Source: Caproiciproducens galactitolivorans (GTDB taxonomy: Bacteria > Bacillota > Clostridia > Oscillospirales > Acutalibacteraceae). From it: DNA of 64,000 nt. Shown here piece after piece: positions 52,910 through 61,370 of the stretch (the first letter of the stretch is position 1; each line of letters begins with the position of its first letter). A program made the translations under genes and the position numbers. The notes beneath the pieces were generated by a model. It was not told the DNA's origin, did no database searches, and saw only the letters and a program-made list of their open reading frames with translations. The stretch is from NCBI RefSeq assembly GCF_026672255.1, contig NZ_JAPOHA010000005.1:1-64000 (forward strand), given 5' to 3'.

Positions 52910-55735
52910 ATGGAAGAAAAAAACCGGGTTCAAATCGATGAAAATACAGAAGGAATCTATAAATTGACCGAATCAGAAGCCTGTAAGGCCATGAATTCCG
53001 GGCCAAAGGGACTTACGGCGGAGCAGGTGAAAGAAAATCAGGAGAAATACGGCGGGAACGTTATCTCCCAGAAGAAGGGCAAGCCTGTCATCCTTGTTTT
53101 TCTTTCCAACTTTATCAGCCTGATGGCAATCCTGCTGTGGATCGGCGGTATCATTGCGTTCGTAGCCGGTATGCCGGAGCTGGGCGTCGCAATCTGGATG
53201 GTAAACGTGATTAACGGCGTTTTCAGCTTTTGGCAGGAGCACCGCGCCAGCAAAGCGACCGAGGCGCTGAAAAAAATGCTGCCGTCTTACGCCCGCGTCA
53301 TCCGGGACGGCCAGGAACAGCAGATTCCCGCCGAAAATCTTGTCCCCGGGGATATTATGCTGATTGAAGAGGGCGACAAGATTTCCGCGGACGCCCGGCT
53401 GCTCACGAGCAGCGATTTGCAGGTGAACCAGTCGACCTTAACCGGGGAATCAAACCCGGTCCGGAAAATGCACGACCCGGTTTTAAAGGAGGGGCTTTCC
53501 CGCTTCGAAATTCCTAACCTGATTTTTACCGGAACCAGTGTGGCAAGCGGTACGGCAAGAGCGGTGGTTGTGGCGATCGGAATGAAAACCGAGTTCGGTA
53601 AAATCGCAAATCTGACGCAAACCATGAAAGAGGAGCAAAGCCCGCTCCAAAAGGAACTGAACATTTTGACAAAGCAGATTTCGCTGATCGCGATCGGAAT
53701 TGGCCTCGCGTTTTTTCTGGCGGCGTTTTTCTTTGTAAAACAGCCCTTTGCGCAGGCTTTCATTTTCGCGCTCGGCATGATCGTCGCGTTTATCCCGGAA
53801 GGCTTGCTGCCTACGGTTACCCTGTCCCTTGCCATGGCGGTGCAAAGAATGGCAAAAGAGCATGCGCTTGTAAAACGCCTTTCCGCAGTGGAAACGCTTG
53901 GCTGCACCACGGTCATCTGCTCGGATAAAACCGGTACCCTTACGCAGAACGAAATGACGGTTACCCATGCCTGGCTTCCCGGGCAGGAGTTCGACGTAAC
54001 CGGGCTCGGCTACGCGCCGGAAGGGAAAATCATGGCGGGGGACAAGGAAGTTGCGGCTTCCGGTAATCCCGACCTGAAAATGCTGCTTATAGCCGCCGGT
54101 CTTTGCAGCAACGCGCGCGTGGTTCCGCCGAACGAGGAAAACGACCGCTACACCGTTCTGGGCGACCCGACCGAGGCCTGCCTTGGCGTTGTTGCGCAGA
54201 AGGCGGGGATTGACCTTCGCCAACAGGTGGAATTGACGCCCCGTTTAAGAGAGCTTCCTTTTGATTCCAGAAGAAAACGGATGAGCACCATCCATCAGCT
54301 CGAAAAGCCGGTAAACGGCTGCCAGCGGATTGCCTATATTAAAGGCGCGCCGAAGGAAGTGATGGAGCTTTGCACGGGCGTGTATCAAAACGGCGCGCGC
54401 ATCGATATGACCGAAGAACAGCGCGCGGAAATCATGAAGGAAAATGATAAATACGCCAGCATGGGGCTTCGTGTGCTTGCCGTTGCCTGCCGTTATTTAG
54501 GGAAGGACGACAACCTTCCAGCCGCGATGAGCGCCTATACGCCGGAGCTGATTGAACAGAATATGATTTTTATCGGACTGGTCGTCATGATGGACCCGCC
54601 GCGCCCGGAGGTTGCGGACGCCGTCGAGCAGTGCCACCGGGCGAACATCCGCATTATCATGATTACCGGCGATTACGGTTTGACTGCGGAAAGCATCGCC
54701 AAGCGCATCGGCATTGTGCGGGGAGAGCATCCGCGGATTGTTGCGGGGGTTGAACTGGAAAAAATGTCCGATGAAGAACTGAAGACCGTTCTGAAGGAGG
54801 AAGTGATCTTCGCCAGAGTAGCGCCGGAGCAAAAGTATCAGGTGGTTGTCGCGCTTCAGGAGCTGGGGCATATTGTCGCGGTAACCGGAGACGGCGTAAA
54901 CGACTCGCCCGCGCTGAAAAAAGCGGATATCGGCGTTGCCATGGGCATTTCCGGCACGGATGTCGCTAAGGAAGCCGCCGAAATGATTTTGACGGACGAC
55001 AATTTTGCCTCCATTGTCAAAGCGATTCAGGAAGGCCGCGCGGTATACAGCAACATCCGCAAATTCCTTCTTTATATTTTCAACAGCAACATGTCGGAAG
55101 CCGTTCCTTCGGCCGCGTTCCTGTTTTCGAGGGGCGGGATTCCGCTTCCCTTAACCGTCATGCAGATTCTTTCCATTGACCTCGGCACCGACATGCTTCC
55201 GGCGCTTGGTTTGGGGACGGAAATGCCGGAGGAAGGGATTATGGACCGGCCGCCGCGTTCCACAAAGGAAACTTTGCTGAATAAAAGGCTTGTTATTCTG
55301 GCTTTCTTCTGGTACGGTTTAATTGAGTCCGCTGTTTCCATGGCCGCATACTTCTTTGTGAATATGCTGCACGGCTGGCCGGGCGTTCCGCTGGCTTCCT
55401 CCGGAATGGTTTACACGCAGGCCACCACCATGGCGCTCGCGTCCATTGTTTTCTGCCAGATCGGCGTTGTAGAGTGCGCGCGTACGGAGCGGCAGTCCAT
55501 TTTTAAGACCGGCCTGTTCACCAACAAGAATATTATCCGCGGTATTGTATTTGAAATCTTTTTAATCACCGCCATTATGTATGTGCCGTTTTTACAGGAT
55601 ATTTTCCAAACCGCTTCCATCGGATGGAAGCACTGGATTTTCCTTGTTTTCTGCCCTGTGCCGATCGTAGCCCTGGACGAATTACGGAAAGCATATTTAC
55701 GCCGAATTCATATCAAAGAACATGGAGGGAAATAA
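52910..55735 (+). CDS. Na,K-ATPase-like (P2C-type) cation-pumping P-type ATPase
   Basis: ATP-driven cation pump of 941 residues. ATG 52910 is spaced 7 bases from GAGG; ATG 52904 is too close. Order: N-terminal cation ATPase domain, TM1-2, actuator with LTGESNPV, TM3-4 with IPEGLLPTVTLS, phosphorylation site CSDKTGTLTQNE (Asp339), KGAPKEVMELC, TGDGVNDSPALKKADIG, and C-terminal helices. TM5-6 read NSNMSEAVPSAA and ILSIDLGTDMLPALGLG; the Asp-Leu-Gly-Thr-Asp motif and PEGLLPTVT are those of the animal Na,K/H,K-ATPase branch rather than SERCA (Asn-Leu-Val-Thr-Asp). No beta subunit is visible. Two TrkA genes follow at once. Confidence 0.9.
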   Translation: MEEKNRVQIDENTEGIYKLTESEACKAMNSGPKGLTAEQVKENQEKYGGNVISQKKGKPVILVFLSNFISLMAILLWIGGIIAFVAGMPELGVAIWMVNVINGVFSFWQEHRASKATEALKKMLPSYARVIRDGQEQQIPAENLVPGDIMLIEEGDKISADARLLTSSDLQVNQSTLTGESNPVRKMHDPVLKEGLSRFEIPNLIFTGTSVASGTARAVVVAIGMKTEFGKIANLTQTMKEEQSPLQKELNILTKQISLIAIGIGLAFFLAAFFFVKQPFAQAFIFALGMIVAFIPEGLLPTVTLSLAMAVQRMAKEHALVKRLSAVETLGCTTVICSDKTGTLTQNEMTVTHAWLPGQEFDVTGLGYAPEGKIMAGDKEVAASGNPDLKMLLIAAGLCSNARVVPPNEENDRYTVLGDPTEACLGVVAQKAGIDLRQQVELTPRLRELPFDSRRKRMSTIHQLEKPVNGCQRIAYIKGAPKEVMELCTGVYQNGARIDMTEEQRAEIMKENDKYASMGLRVLAVACRYLGKDDNLPAAMSAYTPELIEQNMIFIGLVVMMDPPRPEVADAVEQCHRANIRIIMITGDYGLTAESIAKRIGIVRGEHPRIVAGVELEKMSDEELKTVLKEEVIFARVAPEQKYQVVVALQELGHIVAVTGDGVNDSPALKKADIGVAMGISGTDVAKEAAEMILTDDNFASIVKAIQEGRAVYSNIRKFLLYIFNSNMSEAVPSAAFLFSRGGIPLPLTVMQILSIDLGTDMLPALGLGTEMPEEGIMDRPPRSTKETLLNKRLVILAFFWYGLIESAVSMAAYFFVNMLHGWPGVPLASSGMVYTQATTMALASIVFCQIGVVECARTERQSIFKTGLFTNKNIIRGIVFEIFLITAIMYVPFLQDIFQTASIGWKHWIFLVFCPVPIVALDELRKAYLRRIHIKEHGGK

Positions 55736-55736
55736 C

Positions 55737-56387
55737 ATGAAAGTTATTATTGTCGGATGCGGCAAGCTGGGCTCCGGGCTTGCAAAAAGCCTGCTTCGAA
55801 AAGGAAATCAGGTGACCGTCATCGATAACAACCCGGAAGCATTCGAGCTGCTCGGCAAGGATTTTAAAGGAGAGACCATCGTAGGCATCGGCTTTGACCG
55901 GGATATTCTCGAAAAGGCCAATATCCGCCGCGCCGACGCGATCGTCTCCTGCAGCAAGAGCGACGAATCGAATGCGCTGATCGGAAGAATTGCGCGCAAC
56001 GTTTACCATGTTCCCCGCGTTATTTCAAGGCTGTATGACCCGCGCAGAGCGGAAATTTACCGCAGTCTCGGCATTCAAACCATCTCCACAACAACCTGGG
56101 GCGTTCAGCGCGCGATGGAAATGCTCAGCTACGACCGCCTTGACAGTGTTTTAACCATCGGCGACAGCCAGGTTGAAATTATCCGGGCCGAAACGCCCGC
56201 CCTCCTTGTCGGCAGAACGGTCAACGAACTGACCGTATACGGCGAAATCCACGTTGTAGCCATCAGCCGCAACAATAAAACGTTTCTGCCGGCGGTGGGA
56301 ACGCCTTTGCAAAAGCATGATATTATTTATATTGCCATTCTGGCTTCCTCTGCAAAAAGACTGAAAACCCTGCTGGACTTGGATTAG
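55737..56387 (+). CDS. TrkA-family NAD-binding (RCK) protein 1
   Basis: Cytosolic potassium-transport regulator of 216 residues. ATG 55737 has GGAGGG 7 bases upstream, one base after the ATPase stop. The Rossmann RCK_N domain begins MKVIIVGCGKLGSGLAKSLL with a GxGxxG nucleotide motif and the acidic VIDNNPEAFE; an RCK_C domain follows from about residue 138 (EIIRAETPALLVGRTVNEL). Such proteins normally gate a TrkH/KtrB channel, but no channel gene is nearby. The tight coupling to the P-type ATPase suggests joint control of potassium or sodium. Confidence 0.9.
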   Translation: MKVIIVGCGKLGSGLAKSLLRKGNQVTVIDNNPEAFELLGKDFKGETIVGIGFDRDILEKANIRRADAIVSCSKSDESNALIGRIARNVYHVPRVISRLYDPRRAEIYRSLGIQTISTTTWGVQRAMEMLSYDRLDSVLTIGDSQVEIIRAETPALLVGRTVNELTVYGEIHVVAISRNNKTFLPAVGTPLQKHDIIYIAILASSAKRLKTLLDLD

Positions 56388-56404
56388 AATCGGAGGGAAT
56401 AGAA

Positions 56405-57067
56405 ATGAATGTATTTATTATTGGCGGAGGTCAGACCGGGGCTTATATAGCGAATTTGCTTCTCCAAAACCATTGCTCCGTAAAAGTGCTTGAAAACCGG
56501 GAAAAAGTTTTTCAGAAGCTGAAGAACGACCTTCCCGAAGAATATATTGTATACGGCAGCGGAACCGACCCCGACGTTCTGGAATCGGTCGGGATTGCGG
56601 CCGCCGATGTCGTTGTAGCTGTTACCGGCGCGGATGAAATCAATCTGGTTGCTTCCACCATTGCCAAATTTGAATTCGGCGTTCCCCGTGTGATCGCCCG
56701 TGTGAACAATCCGAAAAACGCGTGGATGTTCAACGCCGGAATGGGCGTGGACATCGGCATTAACCAGGCCGACCTGATGGCGCACCTCGTCATTGAGAGA
56801 ATCGACCTGAAAAATATTATGACGCTGCTGAAAATGAACCGCGGCGATTATTCGATTGTTCAGGTGCATGTCGGTGCGCAGTCCCGGGCGGCAGGCAAAC
56901 AGATCAAAGATTTGGTCATTCCGGCCGGCGCGGTGCTGATCGCCGTTTTCCGCGGAGAGGAAACGATTATTCCCCGCGGCGACACCGCTGTGCAGGAGGG
57001 CGACAACGTTCTTGCCCTTGCGGACGAAAAGGCGCAGGCGGCCATTAATAAATTGTTTGGCTCGTAA
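56405..57067 (+). CDS. TrkA-family NAD-binding (RCK) protein 2
   Basis: Second RCK protein, 220 residues, 17 bases after the first, with CGGAGGGA upstream. RCK_N starts MNVFIIGGGQTGAYIANLLL (motif GGGQTG), VKVLENREKVFQ, and VAVTGADEINLVAS; RCK_C has LIAVFRGEETIIPRGDTAV. It differs enough from its neighbour to be a distinct subunit, so a heteromeric ring is possible. An intrinsic terminator follows and closes the three-gene operon. Confidence 0.9.
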   Translation: MNVFIIGGGQTGAYIANLLLQNHCSVKVLENREKVFQKLKNDLPEEYIVYGSGTDPDVLESVGIAAADVVVAVTGADEINLVASTIAKFEFGVPRVIARVNNPKNAWMFNAGMGVDIGINQADLMAHLVIERIDLKNIMTLLKMNRGDYSIVQVHVGAQSRAAGKQIKDLVIPAGAVLIAVFRGEETIIPRGDTAVQEGDNVLALADEKAQAAINKLFGS

Positions 57068-57091
57068 AACCGGATATCTTAACACTAGAAA

Positions 57092-57118
57092 CAGCCCGTA
57101 TCCGCCGGATACGGGCTG
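57092..57118 (+). terminator. Terminator of the ATPase/TrkA operon
   Basis: CAGCCCGTATCC pairs perfectly with GGATACGGGCTG around GCC. The tail CAATTTCAT is only moderately T-rich. Confidence 0.7.
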
Positions 57119-57174
57119 CAATTTCATAGAATCAGAATAACCGGAAGGTTTTTGCTCCAAGTCCCCGCTGCATA

Positions 57175-57219
57175 CCCCCCGCACCAATAAATAGCTGAAG
57201 TTTATCAGTGCGGGAGGGG
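57175..57219. other. Inverted repeat between trkA and hydantoinase genes
   Basis: CCCCCCGCAC faces GTGCGGGAGGGG, with ATAAA/TTTAT inside. It lies after the hydantoinase stop on the minus strand but has no T-tail, so a terminator role is uncertain. Confidence 0.35.
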
Positions 57220-57266
57220 CAGGAGAGATGATGTTAAGGGATGAGTCATGAATCCATTCTTCCGGA

Positions 57267-58652
57267 TTAATCGATTAACAGGCTTTTTCCGCGTTTCAGG
57301 AAGCGGCCGGCGCCTTTCTTTCCGAGGAACCGGTTGTCTTTTACAATTAAATCACCGTGGGAAAAGACCATTTCAATGTTCCCCTGAAGCTTCATTCCCT
57401 CATAGGTGCAGTAATCGCAAGCGCCGTGCAGGTCGCCGATGGTGAGGGTTCTTTCTTTTGCGGGGTCGATCAGAAGCACGTCCGCGTCCGAACCGGGGAG
57501 GAGGGTGCCCTTCTGCGGATAAAGGCCGTAAGCTTTTGCCGGGTTTTCGCAGAGCAGTTCCACAAATTTATTGACGGAAATACGGTTTTTCAAAACCCCC
57601 TCGGAGAAAAGGAGGGGAACCCGTTCTTCCACGCCGGGCGCTCCGTTCGGGCAGGCGGTGAAATCGCCCGCACCCCGCTGTTTCTGTGTTTTAAAGGTAA
57701 ACGGGCAGTGGTCGGTGGCGATTACCTGGATGTCTCCGTCTGCCGTCGCCTTCCAGAGCGCTTCATTGTCTTCTTTTTTGCGGAGCGGCGGGGACATGAT
57801 GTATTTCAGGCCTTCCTGCTCGTCCTGATATTTCTCGTCGGTCAGGGTAAGGTATTGGGGACAGGTTTCCACAATGATATTCTTCTGGCCCCCCGCCCGG
57901 GCCTTTTGAATTTCCTTTAAGCCTTTTCTTGTGGAAAGATGGACGATATAAACCGGCGCGTCGCCCGCCATCGCGGCTAAATGGAGGATACGGCTGACCG
58001 CTTCGGCTTCGGTTCCGTCCGGACGGCTTTTCGGGTGGTAAGCCGGGGTGCAGAGACCCTGTGCTTTATACCATGCGCGCAGATAATTTACGACCCCGTC
58101 ATTTTCCGCGTGAACGGGAATCACCATGCCCAGTTCTTTTGCCCTTTTCAGAACCTGAAAAATCTCTGCGTCGTTTAGTTTATTATCGTAGGTCATATAG
58201 ACTTTAAAGCTGGTATACCCTTCGTGAAACAGGGTTCCCATGTCGGCGAGCACCTGTTCGTCAACGTGCTGGAGGACACCGTGAAAACCATAGTCGATCA
58301 CAGCTTTGCCGTCGGCAAGCTGGTGATATTCGTCAATCTGATGGCGAAGCGCGCAGCCCTTCGGGCCGAAGGCCAGATGATCCACAATGGTTGTGGTGCC
58401 CCCGCAGGCTGCGGCAACCGTTCCGTCGTAAAAATTATTAACCGCGCGCGCAATGCCCACATCCAAATCCATATGGGTGTGTACGTCGACCGCGCCGGGA
58501 AGAACGCATTTCCCCGCGGCGTCGATCACCTCTGCGCCGTCCCGGCAAAGGTCTTTGCCGATCGCCGCGATTTTTCCGTTTTCGATCAGAAGGTCGCAAG
58601 GAAGGGTTTCGTCCGGAAAAACGACAATGCCGTTTGCAATGATTTTTTTCAT
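57267..58652 (-). CDS. hyuA: Dihydropyrimidinase/hydantoinase (HyuA-like)
   Basis: Cyclic-amide hydrolase of the dihydropyrimidinase family, 461 residues. ATG 58652 has AAGGAG 8 bases upstream. Binuclear metal ligands are seen in DVHTHMDLDVG near residue 57, the carboxylated Lys in YTSFKVYMTYDN near 150, His in IPVHAENDG and VYIVHLSTRKG, and Asp in VIATDHCPF. Length is standard. It is divergent from the regulator and the ygeX-ygeY-ygeW genes, with which it is grouped in E. coli (the HyuA/YgeZ protein of the selenium-linked purine locus). Allantoinase and D-hydantoinase are close alternatives. Confidence 0.9.
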   Translation of the reverse strand: MKKIIANGIVVFPDETLPCDLLIENGKIAAIGKDLCRDGAEVIDAAGKCVLPGAVDVHTHMDLDVGIARAVNNFYDGTVAAACGGTTTIVDHLAFGPKGCALRHQIDEYHQLADGKAVIDYGFHGVLQHVDEQVLADMGTLFHEGYTSFKVYMTYDNKLNDAEIFQVLKRAKELGMVIPVHAENDGVVNYLRAWYKAQGLCTPAYHPKSRPDGTEAEAVSRILHLAAMAGDAPVYIVHLSTRKGLKEIQKARAGGQKNIIVETCPQYLTLTDEKYQDEQEGLKYIMSPPLRKKEDNEALWKATADGDIQVIATDHCPFTFKTQKQRGAGDFTACPNGAPGVEERVPLLFSEGVLKNRISVNKFVELLCENPAKAYGLYPQKGTLLPGSDADVLLIDPAKERTLTIGDLHGACDYCTYEGMKLQGNIEMVFSHGDLIVKDNRFLGKKGAGRFLKRGKSLLID

Positions 58653-58712
58653 AAACCAGACTCCTTTCACCATAGGACGGAAAACCGTCTTCTTTTGGGG
58701 AGCTTATCCCTG

Positions 58713-58740
58713 AATCTAAATATTTTTTAGACAATCTAAT
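58713..58740. promoter_or_regulatory. Dyad repeat, possible operator of the YheO/DauR-type regulator
   Basis: TTAGACAATCTAA (58727-58739) is a dyad with a three-base centre, and a third half-site TCTAAA lies at 58715-58720, together ATCTAAA-n6-TTAGA. It lies 60-85 bases upstream of the hydantoinase start. Confidence 0.4.
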
Positions 58741-58855
58741 TGTTTTTATGATCCGAGTTTCATCATAGCACATCCCGCATACCGTGTATAGCACTGAAAT
58801 TCACAAGAATCTCATAAAAATATTGTAAATAATAAATAATTTTATTATTTGTTAA

Positions 58856-58885
58856 TTGTAATTATAATTGAGTATGATATATAAT
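58856..58885 (+). promoter_or_regulatory. Promoter of the regulator gene
   Basis: TTGTAA (58856-58861), 18 bases, TATAAT (58880-58885), 80 bases before the ATG. Confidence 0.5.
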
Positions 58886-58965
58886 AATATAAACATTGTA
58901 AAGAGTTACCCTTCATTTTCTGACGGTAACGAGCAATATGGTGCCTATCCGGAAGGGGAAAAAGA

Positions 58966-59592
58966 ATGGAATTTAATGCAAATATGGATTTTCTGAAAAG
59001 GCTGGTAAAGGGAATCGCCTCGCAGTTCGGTTCAAACTGCGAAGTGGTTTTACACGATCTGTCGCAGGATCTGGAGCATACGATCGTAGCGATTGAAAAC
59101 GGACACATTTCCGGCAGAGAGGTGGGGGACGGCGCTTCGGAAATCGTGCTGGAAACCATCGGTACGGAAGGAGAACTCCACGACAAGTATAATTATCATA
59201 TGCGCACCAACGATGGGCGGGTGTTGAAGGCGTCTTCCATCTGCATTCGGGACGATAGCGGAAAAGTGATTGGCATTCTGGGAATCAATTACGATATTAC
59301 CGATTTGCTGGTGGTGCAGAATTCTCTGACCGCTTTTACAACCTGTGCGGACGACGAAGCGAAGGGGCTGGAAACCATCCCTTCGAACGTGGATGATCTG
59401 CTGGAAATCCTGATTGACGAAAGCGTGCGGATGATCGGCAAGCCGGTTGCGGTTATGACGAGGGAAGACAAGATGCGCGCCATTCAGTATCTGGAGAAGA
59501 AGGGTGCCTTCCGCATCACGAAATCCGGCGATAAAATTTCGAAGTTCTTCGATATATCAAAGTTTACGCTTTACAATTACATGAATACGTAA
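58966..59592 (+). CDS. YheO/DauR-type transcriptional regulator (PAS-like + HTH)
   Basis: Probable repressor or activator of 208 residues. The N-terminal YheO-like PAS domain (residues 5-115) has QFGSNCEVVLHDLS, HTIVAIENGHISGREVG and GKVIGILGINYDIT. The C-terminal domain (about 150-208) is a helix-turn-helix of the DauR type with KMRAIQYLEKKGAFRITKSG and ISKFTLYNYMN. GAAGGGG precedes the ATG. DauR in Pseudomonas controls D-arginine catabolism; here the gene lies between hydantoinase and diaminopropionate lyase genes, which are its likely targets. Confidence 0.88.
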   Translation: MEFNANMDFLKRLVKGIASQFGSNCEVVLHDLSQDLEHTIVAIENGHISGREVGDGASEIVLETIGTEGELHDKYNYHMRTNDGRVLKASSICIRDDSGKVIGILGINYDITDLLVVQNSLTAFTTCADDEAKGLETIPSNVDDLLEILIDESVRMIGKPVAVMTREDKMRAIQYLEKKGAFRITKSGDKISKFFDISKFTLYNYMNT

Positions 59593-59610
59593 ATCCCTTT
59601 TAGCAAAACA

Positions 59611-59640
59611 GGGCGGCCGCAGAAATGCGGCCGCTTTTTG
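59611..59640 (+). terminator. Terminator after the regulator gene
   Basis: GCGGCCGC pairs with GCGGCCGC around AGAAAT and runs into TTTTT. It isolates the regulator from the downstream operon. Confidence 0.9.
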
Positions 59641-59866
59641 TATGCCATAACGACAGGGAAGCCGCAGAACCGGCCGATGGAAGGAATCTGCAAAAGGATT
59701 TAGGGGGTTAAGATCGTCTGTTTGAGGAAAATGTCGAAAAAAACTGCAAAACTTATAAAAAAGAAAGCTTTTTTGTAAAAATTTGAGAATGAATAGACAA
59801 ATTATTCTGTAAAAAATAAAAATCATAATATTTTTTTGAAAACCTAAAAATTTTTTTGAAAATCTA

Positions 59867-59895
59867 TTGCCTTTGGTTCCGGGGCGTGTTATAGT
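59867..59895 (+). promoter_or_regulatory. Promoter of the ygeX-ygeY-ygeW operon
   Basis: TTGCCT (59867-59872), 17 bases, TATAGT (59890-59895) with an extended TG. AT-rich A/T tracts (59750-59865) lie upstream and could act as UP elements. Confidence 0.6.
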
Positions 59896-59901
59896 TCAAT
59901 T

Positions 59902-60101
59902 GTAGGGAAAAGACAGACGACAATCTCCCATTACAAAATTCAACGTTCCAACGACGAAACACTGTCAGAACCTTAAGCGGCTTGGATCCCTCTGGGTAAA
60001 GAGAAGCCCCAATCCGCCAAAGGGAGTTTCTTTTCCGGCAGTCCCCAATGTCCGGAAAAGAAACATTACCCTGCGGAAGCAATCCAAACGGAGGTTATGA
60101 A
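59902..60101 (+). ncRNA. Structured leader RNA of the ygeX operon, class unknown
   Basis: About 200 bases separate the promoter from the ygeX start. GTTTCTTTTCCGG (60026-60038) pairs perfectly with CCGGAAAAGAAAC (60052-60064). Upstream, GCGG (59977) with GGAT and GGCTT face AAGCC and ATCCGC (60005-60017). No T-run follows the main stem, so control would be at translation or by an antiterminator. I recognise no known riboswitch. Confidence 0.4.
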
Positions 60102-61316
60102 ATGGCAAGTATCAAATGGGTTCCAAATCATCTTCCCAAAACAGATGACAAACATTTGCAGGTCATGTCCCTAAAGAATGTGGAAAAGGCCAGAGCCTTC
60201 CACAAAAGTTTCCCCCAGTACGCCCCAACGCCTTTGGCGGAGCTTTCTCACGCGGCAGAGAAACTGGGTCTCGGCGGAATCTATGTTAAGGACGAATCCT
60301 ACCGCTTTGGCCTGAACGCCTTTAAGGTATTGGGCGGTTCTTTCGCCATGGCGCGCTTTATTGCGCAGCGCCTTGGCAGGGATGTATCGGAGCTTCCTTA
60401 CGGAGTGCTCACTTCCCCAAAATTAAAAGAAGAATTCGGGCAGTTTACCTTCTTTACCGCCACCGACGGCAACCATGGACGCGGCGTTGCCTGGTCGGCC
60501 AATAAACTGGGCCAGAAAGCGGTCGTTTATATGCCGAAGGGCTCTTCCAGGGTACGGCTGGAAAATATCCGCAGGGAAGGCGCGACCGCCGCCATTGAAG
60601 AAGTCAATTATGATGAATGCGTCCGCATTGCGGCGGCGCAGAGCGCGAAAACACCCAACAGCGTGGTGATTCAGGACACCGCCTGGGACGGTTATGAAGA
60701 AATACCGGCTTGGATTATGCAGGGCTACGGAACCATGTCCTTGGAAGCGGCGGAACAGTTAAAGAGCTGCGGCGTGGACCGTCCGACCCATATTTTTGTT
60801 CAGGCGGGCGTCGGTTCCCTTGCTTCCTCGGTGCAGGGCGTGTTTGCCAATCTGTATCCGGAATGTTGCCCGACCACGGTGATTGTGGAACCGAACGCGG
60901 CCGACTGTGTTTACCGTTCCGCCGCCGCCGGAGACGGAAAGATCCGGATTGTAGAGGGCGATATGCAGACGATTATGGCGGGCCTTGCCTGCGGCGAGCC
61001 GAATACGATCGGTTGGGATATCCTGAAAAATCACAGCGCTTATTTTGTTTCCTGCCCCGACGAAATTTCGGCAAAGGGAATGCGCACCCTCGGCGCGCCG
61101 TTCAAAGGAGACCCGCAGGTGGTTTCCGGCGAATCCGGAGCGGTTACCATGGGCCTGCTGGCCTCGATTATGGAGCGCGAGGACTTAAAAGAACTGCGCG
61201 ATGCCTTAAAGCTTGATAAAAATTCGAAAGTACTTCTGTTTTCCACAGAGGGAGACACCGATCCGGAAAAATACTGCCGGATCGTACACGACGGGGAGCA
61301 TCCGTCGTTCGTTTAA
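60102..61316 (+). CDS. ygeX: Diaminopropionate ammonia-lyase (YgeX/DpaL)
   Basis: PLP enzyme converting 2,3-diaminopropionate to pyruvate and ammonia. ATG 60102 (MASIKWVPNHL) has GGAGG 7 bases upstream; the in-frame ATG at 60048 lies in the leader hairpin and is rejected. The 404-residue length is standard. Lys of YRFGLNAFKVLGGS (near residue 75) is the PLP Schiff base; TATDGNHGRGVAW and FVQAGVGSLASSV bind cofactor phosphate. It heads the operon ygeX-ygeY-ygeW-carbamate kinase, all known from the selenium-linked purine locus of E. coli and Clostridia. Confidence 0.95.
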   Translation: MASIKWVPNHLPKTDDKHLQVMSLKNVEKARAFHKSFPQYAPTPLAELSHAAEKLGLGGIYVKDESYRFGLNAFKVLGGSFAMARFIAQRLGRDVSELPYGVLTSPKLKEEFGQFTFFTATDGNHGRGVAWSANKLGQKAVVYMPKGSSRVRLENIRREGATAAIEEVNYDECVRIAAAQSAKTPNSVVIQDTAWDGYEEIPAWIMQGYGTMSLEAAEQLKSCGVDRPTHIFVQAGVGSLASSVQGVFANLYPECCPTTVIVEPNAADCVYRSAAAGDGKIRIVEGDMQTIMAGLACGEPNTIGWDILKNHSAYFVSCPDEISAKGMRTLGAPFKGDPQVVSGESGAVTMGLLASIMEREDLKELRDALKLDKNSKVLLFSTEGDTDPEKYCRIVHDGEHPSFV

Positions 61317-61370
61317 GATTGGACCGGTCAAAGAAACCGGCTGATGAATTGATATTAGGAGGAAATGATT

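Larger units (their letters stand above)
58653..58965. other. Divergent control region between hydantoinase and regulator
   Basis: No gene is supported. It contains the TTAGA/TCTAA dyad at 58713-58740 on the hydantoinase side and a promoter toward the regulator at 58856-58885. The middle is very AT-rich. Confidence 0.5.
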
